Positions 11,901 through 21,305 of a DNA stretch of 64,000 nt are shown piece after piece. The stretch lies in the NCBI GenBank assembly GCA_010015675.1, contig ML976986.1:137815-201814 (forward strand), given 5' to 3'. A program made the translations under genes and the position numbers. How positions within the stretch are numbered: position 1 is the stretch's first letter; every line of letters starts with the position of its first letter. The notes below the pieces were generated by a model, which searched no databases, had not been told where the DNA came from, and saw nothing but the letters and a program-made list of their open reading frames with translations. The DNA comes from Byssothecium circinans. Lineage: Eukaryota > Ascomycota > Dothideomycetes > Pleosporales > Massarinaceae.

Positions 11901-14900
11901 AAGGCCACGAGGTCGAATGTCTACCGATCCTCCATCTTCTAACAAGGATGTTTGAGCTTCAGGGAAGCCCTGACGCATCTGAACTCGCCTCGACTCTTTG
12001 CACTTTGGGGCTTCAGTTCTTACGCCTCGGATATTCTGGGAAAGCCGGCCTGGCTTTTGCAAAGGCTGAGATGATGATTACCGGTAAAACAACGTCAACA
12101 GAAGCAAAGTTAAAGTGGCATCTTGCTTATGCTGAGTATCTACTTACAATCGGCAACGCCGTAAAGAGTGGAAACATTTTGTCTGCCGCTCAGGCTGTTG
12201 CACTAGACGATCAGGAGTTCATGGATCTTTCGAAGTCATCAACGACTCTTCCAGGAAGACTCCGCTTCAACAGGATCCTTGCCGATGCCTGCTACGTCTC
12301 ATCGCTCTTGTTGACACAGACCGGGAACTACAAAGATGCTGCACGACATGCGAAGCAAAGCGTTGTTCTCAACCGTCGCATCTGGGCGGCTTTGGAGACC
12401 AAGTTGAACGCGAAGAAGGCTGCTTCTCAAGATCTCTCATGTTCGGACCTCGACAGCTCAAGCAGATCTGCATTCGACCCTCTCAGCTCGATACGAAATG
12501 ACAAAGGCATCCCGCTTGCTATGTCTGTAACGCACGACGCCCTCAACGGTGCCGAATTCTGGACTCTGGTACCTTCACTCTATCGAGCGTTGATGCAGCA
12601 TTCCCACGTCTTCATCAACCAGGGCTTGTTCCAAGAGGCGGTCTATGTCGCTGAACAGGCTGATAAGGTGGCCGCAGCAGTACGATCACCCTCGCTGTTG
12701 GTGCAGAATGCCAGTCATCGTGCGGAGTGTTGGACACTGAGCGGCAGGCCAGAGAAAGCCCAACCGATTCTGGACCAGCTGGATGTGTCGCAGTGCGAGG
12801 GCAGCTGGGCACAGATCGCATATTATTCCTCTATCGCTAGGGTGTACCATTTCTCCAAGAACGCCGAAGAAGATGATGAGAATAATGGAAACGGATTTGC
12901 AGACGAATTTGCGACTTACGACTCACTGGAACAGCTATTGTCGAAGCTCACTTCGCCCACATATGTCAAAACGGTGGATATTTTTGGGTCCGAGGTAGAA
13001 GCTTTGGCTAAGAACATGTCGGCGATGTCTATTAGTGACGCGGGGCCGAAACCTGCTCAGACTGCTGCTGCTGCCACAAGAGGTCGACAAACCATGCGCA
13101 AGGCCGCTACAAAGGTTGTCACGAGGGCCGCCCCCAGAGCTAACCGCACAGCAACGGTGAAGGCCCCCGCGTTGACTGTACCCACGACCAATCAAAAGAC
13201 CAAGACGGCTTTGGTACAAGTGGTTGAGAAGGCATCTGTCAGTGAACAATGCGTACCTCTATCCGCCCTCCAGGCAGACGTTACCCATCGCAAGGCAATC
13301 ACACTGCTGCTGCAAAACAACGTTACGAGAGCTCTCCAGCTATTGGAGAGAAGTGAAGCGCTGAAAGACAGCTTGGATTCTAACGGCCTCCATGCATGGA
13401 CTCGATTCAAGGCAACTTTCTCCAGGGCGATCAGGAATATTGAGGGAGATTTCACTTTCAACACCCTGCCCGAATCGACCATCGCTTTCCCAGCGGTCCC
13501 ACTGAAGGACCGACAGTCTTCGCAAGGTGCAGGGACCAAGAGGCCAATTGTCGCTCAACCACCGGCAAGGGCAGGCCGAGGCAAAAAGCAAGCAAAAGAA
13601 GATTTTGTCGAGACTCTGTACGCTGCTCGTGATTACCTGCGAGATGCACATAACATGTGTGCAGCTACAGGGTCCAATCATGCCTTTCAGCAAATCTCTT
13701 CAGCCTTGGGTCATGTCACGACGCTCCTCTCCGCAGTCTCGAACGGTGCATCACGTGGGCTTATGAGTCCGATGTACGCTGCATATATGAGCGAGATACC
13801 CAAGTGCAAATCTCTAACCCTCGCCCAAAGCTCAGTTGAGGTTGAACAAGAGAGTCTGTCGCGCGAGGAATGCTTGAGATGGCCCGAGCACAGCTCCGAA
13901 AGGTCGCCCCTTTTGACAATGCAGGACTTCCGTCGAGATTACGTCGACATCATTCCTGAATCGTGGACCGCAGTGTCCCTTGCACTCAACGACGAGCAGA
14001 ACGAGCTCTATATCACTCGTTATGAAAGTAGGCAAGAACCATTCGTCCTCCGGTTACCTATGGCTCGCCATACATCTCGCGATGGAGATGAAGACGAGTT
14101 CTCTTTCGCGGATGGTAAACGTGAGTTTGAGGAGATCATCGAGCTCAGCGACTTCAGCACGCGGAGCGCAAAGGACATGACGACTCGAGAAGCCAGGCTT
14201 CAGTGGTGGACTGAACGGGAAGCACTGGACACGAAGCTGCAGGAGCTACTTATTAACATGGAGAACATATGGCTTGGTGGTTTCAAAGGCATCTTCTCCC
14301 CGCATGCACATGATCCAAATCTTCTGTCGCGATTTCAAAAGTCGCTCCAAAATACATTGAGCCGACATCTGCCTTCGCGACAGAAGAGAGGACTGCAGAA
14401 CGAAATCAAGCTCAATCCCAAGGTGTTGGAGCTCTTTATCAGTCTTGGGGACGATTCGAAAGAGGAAGGGTCGCTTGACGATGCACTGGCAGATCTCATT
14501 TACTTTGTCGTGGACATTCTCCAATTCAACGGGGAACGTAACGCATACGACGAGATTGACTTTGACGCGATGGTAGTCGAGACGCTTGATGCATTGCGCG
14601 CTTACCATGATGCCTCGAACAGCGCGACTCCAGCCAACAAACACACCATACTCATCCTAGACAAGAACCTGCACATGCTGCCTTGGGAATCACTTCCCTA
14701 TCTCGAAGAGCTGTCCATCTCGCGACTTCCCTCGCTGGCAGCGTTGCGCGAGCGCCTACTTGCCGCCCGGCCAGCTGCTAAAGCTTCCAACACACAGCCG
14801 GGACATTATGTGCGTGCCGAAGCAGGAGGAACGAGCATGCTCAACCCATCTGGTGACCTTAGCCATACGCTCAAGACGATTAAGCCTCGATTGGACGGTA

Positions 14901-15595
14901 TGCGCGGAAGCTGGAACCACATCATCAACCGCGCGCCAACGGAGAAGGAATTCGAAGAATCGCTCCGCCACAATGAGCTTGTCCTCTACTTTGGACACGG
15001 AAGCGGTGCGCAGTTTGTACGCTCGAAATCAGTTCGAGGAATTTATCTTAATAATAAAGTCGAGGATGGAGAAGAGAAGAAGTCAGGATGCGCAACAACA
15101 TTCCTCTTTGGATGCTCTTCTGTCCATTTATCTGACAACGGTATCTACGAACCCTCCGGTATGCTGGCTTCCTACCTCACAGCTGGTGCACCCGCCGTCG
15201 TCGGGATGCTCTGGGACGTCACAGACAAAGACTGCGACCGCTTCGCCGTCAAAGCTGGTGAGCTGTGGGGACTCTGGCCTGAGCCCGAAGCCGAAGCAGC
15301 CCCCGAGCCACCGCCCACGGTCAAGAAATCCAAGGGGAAAAGTAAAGTTGCACAACTTGTCGACGACGTTGAAAGCGTGCGAGGAAATGGAAGTGCTGGT
15401 GCTAGAAAAGGGAGGAAGAAGACTGGCAACGATGGATTGGGACAGGTGCGTGGTGGGGGCCGAGAACGAGAACGAGAACAGAGCAGGGGCGTGGGACTCG
15501 ATGAGGCAGTCAAGGAAGCGAGGAAAGAGTGCGTGTTGAGGTATTTGAATGGAGCTGCTGCTGTTGTTTATGGGATTCCGGTGTTTTTGGAATAG
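8924..15595 (+). CDS. ESP1: Separase (sister-chromatid separation protease, peptidase family C50)
   Basis: A single 6,672-base exon encodes 2,223 residues, a normal size for fungal separase (yeast Esp1, Aspergillus BimB). The long N-terminal part is a helical-repeat region preceded by a basic disordered segment (residues 30-180). A second basic, Ala/Thr/Lys-rich linker (residues about 1380-1430, RGRQTMRKAATKVVTRAAP) precedes the protease half. The catalytic dyad is visible: His2025 in LYFGHGSGAQF and Cys2064 in TTFLFGCSSVHL, followed by SGMLASYLTAGAPAVVGMLWDVTD and the C-terminal YLNGAAAVVYGIPVFLE. Separase cleaves the cohesin kleisin at anaphase after release from securin. Near 15330-15470 there is a Lys/Gly/Arg-rich insertion between the protease core and the last helix. 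Securin is not visible in this window. Confidence 0.97.
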   Translation: MAKERDAMCARIDNIKSDLRTISSCTATTLAELQELLLPKTPEPVQKENVRTKRADVAQKTARKRAATAPDATNPITSSLTPREKYITATEVANTTLKSLAAALKTQSPSRPQPSTKAKPISNENAQKTSRPHINHTKSSSAVVHPLKERSVSQVVNSPKKRSPLRRSSSYSSCIHTGPDPGLVQTAECCRVAFAYLGTPEAAKITGKDSPELQLENGVLALVGKLVAHGLDNLAIKEMRILKKRLDTYLGKDVQKQGTRPKVSRTQSQSMVPAERDSLASLLDFGEVDCENKALPIITNLQTYALRIIARAKRPRVVETAWIYLKLSHPSSPVNLIGHIAKNADNSAKTARQLESLAQAVLQLCPSISTSEDGNDLQPSADVVLRLQHLAFKIRQKWWSLVHHQGDPDKELLEPFSKCMVTFTRRSTQMAERKYKLVESLYENLLGSLRDSGWSQKNESNSIVMARKVMTSLAQEAGFHDEALRWLGTSKLPTSESSAAKEAARLVRCSAVSLDASMKGSTKHNLLETIQAVLEVLSGGMGGSVSELDALFIEVHGLRRTATRLLSTLNTTPDESLHQLESHCIRVVSASIQFTNRFIGATPPAGSDGKSVTRHRERLNTTSKLVKSTVESVLACCKRTLIAESTWMDLDALVQDCLSLIQRLDEQPPTDQTWKSIIQTPSQSAFVKFSNAYWALYSQLRRLDVEPAVSVAALERSTRLLESRPRAEMEAGLFSMKLERLGEALDQLERVHESRNTISQCLQNTCNEDTVLALVDSAAKHPVQRVFESTGDFSTLRRLLSAYHRSFIKHGLRRSNEVAFFDDGVYPAPARGILLEWQLLLYQKILSRNRPWDANLNVSVHAIVERLLEIYTPAQFPIRHQRLRLILLQLSQARPDVVPNLLGSDPQTESLVDLADTNDRDLAQFAGHLKALSTLKLLLQKDIPETTTIRECFSVWDGFVNSAKTWSELAKCIDNIEDLLQEMQVCVDFLAAKGHEVECLPILHLLTRMFELQGSPDASELASTLCTLGLQFLRLGYSGKAGLAFAKAEMMITGKTTSTEAKLKWHLAYAEYLLTIGNAVKSGNILSAAQAVALDDQEFMDLSKSSTTLPGRLRFNRILADACYVSSLLLTQTGNYKDAARHAKQSVVLNRRIWAALETKLNAKKAASQDLSCSDLDSSSRSAFDPLSSIRNDKGIPLAMSVTHDALNGAEFWTLVPSLYRALMQHSHVFINQGLFQEAVYVAEQADKVAAAVRSPSLLVQNASHRAECWTLSGRPEKAQPILDQLDVSQCEGSWAQIAYYSSIARVYHFSKNAEEDDENNGNGFADEFATYDSLEQLLSKLTSPTYVKTVDIFGSEVEALAKNMSAMSISDAGPKPAQTAAAATRGRQTMRKAATKVVTRAAPRANRTATVKAPALTVPTTNQKTKTALVQVVEKASVSEQCVPLSALQADVTHRKAITLLLQNNVTRALQLLERSEALKDSLDSNGLHAWTRFKATFSRAIRNIEGDFTFNTLPESTIAFPAVPLKDRQSSQGAGTKRPIVAQPPARAGRGKKQAKEDFVETLYAARDYLRDAHNMCAATGSNHAFQQISSALGHVTTLLSAVSNGASRGLMSPMYAAYMSEIPKCKSLTLAQSSVEVEQESLSREECLRWPEHSSERSPLLTMQDFRRDYVDIIPESWTAVSLALNDEQNELYITRYESRQEPFVLRLPMARHTSRDGDEDEFSFADGKREFEEIIELSDFSTRSAKDMTTREARLQWWTEREALDTKLQELLINMENIWLGGFKGIFSPHAHDPNLLSRFQKSLQNTLSRHLPSRQKRGLQNEIKLNPKVLELFISLGDDSKEEGSLDDALADLIYFVVDILQFNGERNAYDEIDFDAMVVETLDALRAYHDASNSATPANKHTILILDKNLHMLPWESLPYLEELSISRLPSLAALRERLLAARPAAKASNTQPGHYVRAEAGGTSMLNPSGDLSHTLKTIKPRLDGMRGSWNHIINRAPTEKEFEESLRHNELVLYFGHGSGAQFVRSKSVRGIYLNNKVEDGEEKKSGCATTFLFGCSSVHLSDNGIYEPSGMLASYLTAGAPAVVGMLWDVTDKDCDRFAVKAGELWGLWPEPEAEAAPEPPPTVKKSKGKSKVAQLVDDVESVRGNGSAGARKGRKKTGNDGLGQVRGGGREREREQSRGVGLDEAVKEARKECVLRYLNGAAAVVYGIPVFLE

Positions 15596-16923
15596 TCTAG
15601 ATGGTTGCGGGTTGGGAAAAAGATTGATTGTCTGGGTGTTGTATAAAGAGTGGAATAGAGAGTTTGTTAGTGCAGTGCAGTAAGTATAGCCAGTCAGCTC
15701 AGCCTTGTAGAATAGAGTAGCGAAGGTAGCATAGTGGCTTTGAGAATGGGTGGGAATTTAATGCGTTTCGCTGCGGTTTACTCATGATGAGCCACGCAAC
15801 TCGTGCGGTACATCGATAACCCCCAAAATCTTAAAACTTGAAACTTGAAGCGCGACGGGGCGTAAGTACGCCTTCCTAAGGCGCAGCGCAGCACAGCGCA
15901 GCGGCTCCATCGGCCGGAACAACGATGCCGCTGACCTTGATCAATCTCCACTGTCCTACCCATACATACATGTAAACAAGCGCCTAGCGCCTCTCTCTCG
16001 GGATTTCCGTTGCTAGCGTGTTCGGCAAAGGTGCAAGAATAGATGCGGCGCGGAAATCGGGATAGTGAGATTTTCTTTCGATATTTGATTTTCGGGGTTG
16101 AGGGTTGGTGCTGCGGCTGCAGCCTGCGGCGCAGAGACGACATGGAACAGAACGGGAAGGGATGATGATGCAGGAATTAATTACAGGCTGGTCGGACTTC
16201 AAATTGTTGAGATGAAGTACCTTGCGACAAGTGACTTCCCCGCATCACCACCTCATCTCATCTCCTCTCCCACCAGCACAACGACCAACCGGTCAGAGTC
16301 AGAGTCATCACAGATCACGCCGAAAGGGTACTCTCAGACTCCACTGCATACTAAAAAACCCGATACAAGGCAACCTCCCGCAGGATCCACTACCATGCAA
16401 CATACCCACTCAGCCCGACTGGCCCACCTCGATGGAGTTGGCGCTGCTGCCTGAGAGAGACCTCTCACAATGGGACAAACGGGGCCAAATGTTTGGTCTT
16501 AGGCGTACCTGAGGAAGATGATTGGCAAGGCTGTGTGCAACGGGTAGGGCTGTGCCGCATGCGAGTCGAAGCGTGAGTTTGAGTTTGAGCTTGGGGCGTT
16601 TTTGCTGTTGTGAAGGTAGAGGGATGGCGTGGGTATATATCTGGGAGCTTTTGTTTCCCTCGCCGCCCTGCGCCCGCTAAGTCGTTTCTCCTCGTTTTTC
16701 TACTTTGTCTCTGAAATCGGATTGAATTGGATTGAGTTGGGTTCCTGATTCAAGCGTGCGACAACGACGCTGCTCCTCCGACAGCAACACATTAAAACCC
16801 GATCTATCTCTCCTCTGTACAACGTTCCCAACCTCTCCCTCAGTGGAACATTCCCCCTTACTCCCTTCCAAACCCCAAAATACCACATTACACCCGCAGT
16901 ACCTCCTCCCCTCTTACCCAACC
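15596..16923. other. Intergenic, about 1.3 kb
   Basis: No credible gene. A short GCGCAGCGCAG-type low-complexity stretch lies near 15882-15905, and the last 150 bases are rich in C/T runs (16800-16920), as expected just upstream of the MARVEL gene start. An ATG-started minus-strand frame at 15778-16143 has no domain and an Arg/Ser composition typical of chance frames. Confidence 0.45.
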
Positions 16924-17516
16924 ATGTCCGCAATCCTCAACTTCCCCATCCGCGGCGCACAAATCGTCTTCGCAGTCATCGTGACCGGTCTCTCCATCAA
17001 TCTCGCACACGGCCATGAATGGGGCTCTGCACCGTTTGTACTCGGCTACGTCTCCTTCGTCGGGTGTATCACGCTCCTGGGCGCTTTAGCCGGGCTGGCG
17101 GCTATGTGGGTGGATTTCCTGCAAGGAGTGATTGGAATGGCATTGGATGGATTGATTCTTATTTTGAATTTAGCTGGGGGAGTTGTAAGTTTCTCCCTTC
17201 CCATGCCCTTGTTTTCCGTCTCGAAGATCACGCGCTAATAGGTCGTCATCGGCAGGTTGTTGCCGTCAAGCTCGACGGCGTCAAATGCGACAAGATCACA
17301 GACGGACCCAGTGTAAACAACGGCAAACTCCTGCGCAACGGCCTCATCAATGGCGGCTGGAAGAAAGATACTTGCTACTGGTGCACTCAGCCCGATGGCG
17401 TCGACGTCATGCTCTCGCGCTGCAAGCAGAATCAGGCCGATTCCGCTTTTATGATTCTTACTGTTATTGTGTTGCTCGTTAGTCTGGTGCTGGCTTTCTT
17501 GCGCTCGAAGAAATGA
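16924..17516 (+). CDS. MARVEL-domain four-helix membrane protein (Nce102-like), copy 1
   Basis: Two equal exons, 16924-17184 and 17256-17516, with a 71-base GT-AG intron, encode 173 residues. Four hydrophobic segments are clear: FPIRGAQIVFAVIVTGLSI (residues 6-24), VLGYVSFVGCITLLGALAG, VDFLQGVIGMALDGLILIL and, at the C-terminus, AFMILTVIVLLVSLVLAFL ending RSKK. The extracellular loop between helices 3 and 4 carries CYWCTQPDGV and a later Cys. The fold and size match the fungal MARVEL family, which includes Nce102 of eisosome and plasma-membrane domains. A paralogue follows 0.9 kb downstream in the same orientation with its intron at the same place, so this is a tandem duplication. The plasma-membrane location is inferred. 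Confidence 0.85.
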
Positions 17517-18427
17517 AGGTAAGCTGCTTTTTTCCCTTCCTATTGGGGGAGACCGTGGCGGGAAGTGATTCGATGACTGGGTTGGAAAGGACGGGATGGT
17601 TCATTTCATTTGGCTAACGGGAACAGAGTAACTCAATGCGACGGCAAGCGCTTCCGTGTGTGACGACGCTTTCGCCTTTTCGTATACGTTTTGGGAACGG
17701 GTGAGAGGGTACGGTACTGGCGAATGGGTTTCATGGTTGGGCAATTGATCATGGCAGGTTCGGAGACGGGATTGATTTTGTACGGATGGGGTTGGACTTT
17801 CCTGACGACTTGCAATATACCCCTTGCGAGCGGGATGTGGATTCTAAGGTGAGATGCTCGTCGAGTATCTCGTTAGATACCGGCACTTAGATTTTCATAA
17901 AACAAAAACAAGAGGACGAGGAAAAGAAACCTGGAGCAAAAATAGATAGCGTCCTCCCCACTGTATCTGTTAGACAATAGTAGTCCTGATGAGAATTCAT
18001 CGGTGAGTGGATATATATAGTGCTCAATCCAACAGTATCCTCTCTGTGCATTTCGGCGCTCTACAACATCCTCTACCCCGAGACTCTCTAGCTCTTCTAC
18101 CCTTCCGACTTATCTTTTCCTCAGCCTACTCGTGGGACCTTTAACGAGGTAACGAAGCCCTGTTTCCGAGATGAAGCTGTGCGAGGTCGTCCCGTCGCGT
18201 TGATTTGCGGACGGATGCGCACAATTGTGATAGACGTGCATGTGTTACTCATGCAAAGGGGTAAGTAACGTGTAGGATACACTGATACACTGACTTGATA
18301 AACAGGTCGCATCCCCAAACATCCCTCTATCCCCTATTCCATCCCCATCCTAACAAAGTCCCAACCCTCCCCCACTACTCAACGCCTACCAAATCTCGTC
18401 TCGAGAGAAACTTTCCCCCGCGCTGCC
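17517..18427. other. Spacer between the two MARVEL copies, 0.9 kb
   Basis: No gene seen. A TATATATAG box lies at 18009-18018, about 410 bases before the second MARVEL start, with C/T-rich sequence just upstream of the ATG. It may be the promoter of copy 2. Confidence 0.4.
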
Positions 18428-19027
18428 ATGTCAAACCAATCCCCCATCATCAACTTTTCCATCCGCAGCTTCCAGGCCATCTTCGCAATCACAACGCTGG
18501 CCCTCTCCGCCAACCTAGTCCGCGACCAGTACAAAGACAGCAGTGCGCCGGTGGTGCTGAAATACGCCACTTTTACCGGCGCCGTCACGCTCATTGCCAG
18601 TCTCGTCGGGGCGGCTATGCAATGGGTGGATATGCTACAGGGAAAAGTCATCTTGCTCGTTGATGGAATCATTGCTGTTGGTAACCTAGCTGGCGGTATC
18701 GTAAGTGCCCATCCAATCCGCTCTGTGTACGTTCATAGCTGCAGCTAAGGTGTTTACTGGATTAGCTTCTCGCGGCTGGGATCGGACTGTCGAAATGCGG
18801 CGATACGAGCGATGAAAACCGAGTGCTCCTGAAGAGTAATATTTTGTTCAACGGAGGGTGCGACGAAGACGGAGATTACTATAATTGGGCGTATCTAGAG
18901 CGTCGGGAAGTACTTGAACTCGCGGTGCAAGGAATGTCAGGTTGACTCTGTGTTTTTGTTTCTTACTGCTGTGCTTCTTTTTGGGAGTGGGGCTTTGACG
19001 TATTTGAGGATGAGGAAGGGGTATTGA
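18428..19027 (+). pseudogene. MARVEL-domain protein, copy 2, with a one-base frameshift before helix 4
   Basis: Exon 1 (18428-18700) gives three hydrophobic helices closely parallel to copy 1 (INFSIRSFQAIFAITTLAL, YATFTGAVTLIASLVGAA, MQWVDMLQGKVILLVDGII). The intron 18701-18765 (GTAAGT...GATTAG) is at the equivalent site. Exon 2 reads LLAAGIGLSKCGDTSDENR on to WAYLERR and then stops at 18945 after losing frame. Skipping one G of the GGG at 18905-18907 opens KYLNSRCKECQVDSVFLFL and LTYLRMRKGY, an obvious match to helix 4 of copy 1 (LSRCKQNQADSAFMILT), ending at 19027. No GT-AG or GC-AG intron of the right length can do this. The copy is therefore a recent pseudogene or contains a sequencing indel in a G run; as written it would make a 150-residue protein lacking the last helix. 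Confidence 0.82.
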
Positions 19028-19789
19028 GTGTATGTCTTAGGGCTTCTTGAGTTTGGGAGAGAGGTTGTATGCGTGTTCTGAGAGCATCACGTATCGATCA
19101 GGTACCGGATAGTGCCGGTCAACGTTTGTGATGGCGACGAGGAATGGGAATGGGGAGAACGTTGAAGATCGGACTTGCTCCCAAATTTAATGGAGGCTTT
19201 GGAGGGGCGACGGTTGATTGTATGAGATATACCCATGCTGGACGGTGTCGTTTTGGATATACTTTCGCACGTGCTATGCCAGAAATCAGTTATTTAATCA
19301 TGTGTCAAAAGACGGGACACATGCGGCAGAGCTCCCCTTTCCTTATACTCTATCACTTTACTCCATGTAATCGTATGCGAATCCTTATACTCCACCACTA
19401 CACTTCACGTAACCGTATGCGAGTCTTGACGGGCAACCAAACACTTCTTTGACCACAAATCACAACTACTCCGATCATCGCTTACCCGATCCCTCTCCTT
19501 TCACCCTTTGAGCAAGAATCATATCGGGGCGAAGTCAACCTACGAAACAAAGCAGTCTCAATATAATACGTCATGTTTCATTCACAATATCCCAATACTC
19601 TCGCTCACATGCATTTCATCCCCTGGTATCTCGAATCTCATAGCCCAACTCCCAAATCATCCCTTAAACTCCACAGCTCGTCATGCTCCCAACCCAATGC
19701 AGTCAAACCAAATGTAAGATACGCACGCCACAGCCACGCTCGGCCCAGCATCAGTCATTCACTTCGTTCGAATTTGTCTCGTGGAGGAT
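19028..19789. other. Intergenic, about 0.76 kb, with a direct repeat
   Basis: No gene seen. It holds a two-copy direct repeat (listed separately) and the 3' flanks of the converging MARVEL copy 2 and small Cys-rich genes. Confidence 0.45.
19340..19422. repeat. Two-copy imperfect direct repeat, unit about 42 bases
   Basis: Both copies begin with CCTTATACTC and end with CGTATGCGA, and they share the middle pattern CACTaxACTYCAYGTAAYCG (x = t or c). The copies are at 19340-19380 and 19382-19422. It is noncoding and its function is unknown. Confidence 0.75.
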
Positions 19790-19970
19790 TTAATTAGGGC
19801 AACTCTGTCCCACCAGTCAGTTCAGTCACACACCCAAAAGGTCCAGAGAGAGCAGAAAGCAGAAAACTCACAGCGCCGCAGGATCCGCAGGACTTCGTCC
19901 CATCAGTCGAAGCGCCGCACTTGGGGCAGCTGCTGCCGTGCTGGTCGACGAGGATCTCAAAAGACTGCAT
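19790..19970 (-). CDS. Tiny Cys-rich peptide, 37 residues, zinc-ribbon or metallothionein-like
   Basis: The start ATG is at 19970. Exon 1 (19970-19872) encodes MQSFEILVDQHGSSCPKCG and then ASTDGTKSCGSCGA. A GTGAGT donor at 19871 and a GGGACAG acceptor at 19805 remove 67 bases, and exon 2 adds only SCPN and a TAA. The product has CxxC (15,18), CxxC (28,31) and a final Cys35, with almost no other hydrophobic core. That pattern fits a minimal zinc-ribbon or a metal-binding peptide. The pattern of five Cys in 37 residues, with the last exon continuing the Cys pattern exactly, argues that splicing and frame are real. Small metallothionein-like genes with one intron are known in filamentous fungi, but I do not recognise this exact family. 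It lies alone between converging and diverging genes. Confidence 0.68.
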
Positions 19971-20417
19971 GCTGAATATGGTTGAAAGTTCGGTAGTCGG
20001 TAGTTCGGTCCGCTTCGTTGTAGATTTGTTGCAGCAATGGAAAACGAGGTTGGTGTGAGTAATAAGTCGCTGAGCTGAGGTCGACGTTGAAGCGGGGCGT
20101 GGTGGGGTTGATAAAGCAGAGAGCTCGAGCTTGAGCTGCTTCTTTCGGCGCCGGCGGCATTCACCGGAAATGCTGGGGCTAATGTATGCCAGCTGTCAAA
20201 TGACCTTACGCGTGGTGGAGACGCGCTTAAAGAGGTGATTGGAGGGGAGTGTCGGAGTGTGGGTTTGTAGCGTGGGGGACGTTTCGTGACCGACAGTACG
20301 CGGTGGGTATACGATAGGTATGCGAGCAGATGAAGTTAAGGGGAGGAAATGAGAGAGGATATGTATGAGGCAGCAAAGGCTCAGATGTTGATATCACTCC
20401 CCAAGCCCCTTGTGAGA
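19971..20417. other. Spacer upstream of the Cys-rich peptide gene
   Basis: No separate gene seen. This is the promoter and leader of the minus-strand small peptide gene and the 3' flank of the minus-strand methyltransferase gene. I see no clear metal-response element by eye. Confidence 0.4.
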
Positions 20418-21305
20418 TCATGACCTCTTATGGCAAATAATCTGACCATTTATGACCAAAAACCACCCATCCTCTTTCCTCTCCATCTCCTTCCACGTCT
20501 GCGATATCTCCTCAAGGTCTTCCTCCGTCCCTAATCCACTCTCAAGCACTCTGTCCTTATAGTCGCTCTTCACAGTCCTATCAGCCCAAAGACCGCACCA
20601 AAATTCCCTCTCCTCAGGTGTACTAAACAGCCAGGTCCCCACACTAGCCTCAATGTCCCTCCTGGGAAAGCCGGCTTCCATGGCCACTGCATGTAGCCTC
20701 TTCCCAATATTCGGATCGCACTTGAGGCTCTTCGCAACGGCGATGTATAAATCGCTCCACTTGCGCATTCCGGGATGCTCGGGCCAGTGGTTCATGGCGC
20801 TGTAGTCGACGTCTCGAACTGCGACGATACCGCCCACCTTGGCAAGCTTCTTTAACACTTTCATTGCTGTGAGCGGGTCCTGAAGGTGCTGTAGAACTTG
20901 ATGCGCATGGACGATGTCGAAAGCTCCTTCTTCCACGCCTTTGATAGCCTTCCAGTTGAACACGTCTCCGACTTCAAATCGCACGTTCTTGACGCCTTTA
21001 TCTTCAGCACACTTCCTGGCTTTTTCGATGACTTCGGGAGAAGGGTCGATGCCGATGACGAAACCTTGTGGGACGCGGGTCGCTAAGTCGATAGTTATTG
21101 TTCCTGGGCCGCATCTGAAGGGCGGCAGAGTCAGTGTAGGGTTCTGCGTGGTTCGTACAGAGAGCATTTCTTACCCGATATCGCAGATGGAGAGTGCTGG
21201 GGCTTTCAGGTACGGAATCAGATGTGGACAGGAGTTCTCGACGGTCCGCCAACTGTGGGATCGGAGTACCGAGGCGTGATGACCGTGGAGGTATTTTCCT
21301 GACAT
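20418..21305 (-). CDS. SAM-dependent class I methyltransferase (UbiE/Methyltransf_11-like)
   Basis: Two exons, 21305-21175 and 21114-20418, with a 60-base GT-AG intron (GTAAGA...CTTCAG), give 275 residues. The splice joins SICDIG to CGPGTITIDLA and so creates SAM motif I DIGCGPGTIT, a strong check on the model. Further motifs are GFVIGIDPSPEVIEKA (acidic residue after strand 2), VRFEVGDVF, FDIVHAHQVLQHLQDPLTA and GGIVAVRDVDY. The C-terminal part (FPRRDIEASVGTWLF to the end FLVINGQIICHKRS) is the usual fungal extension. There is no targeting signal. The substrate cannot be told: family members act on small molecules, quinones or secondary metabolites, and no biosynthetic cluster surrounds it. 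Confidence 0.85.
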
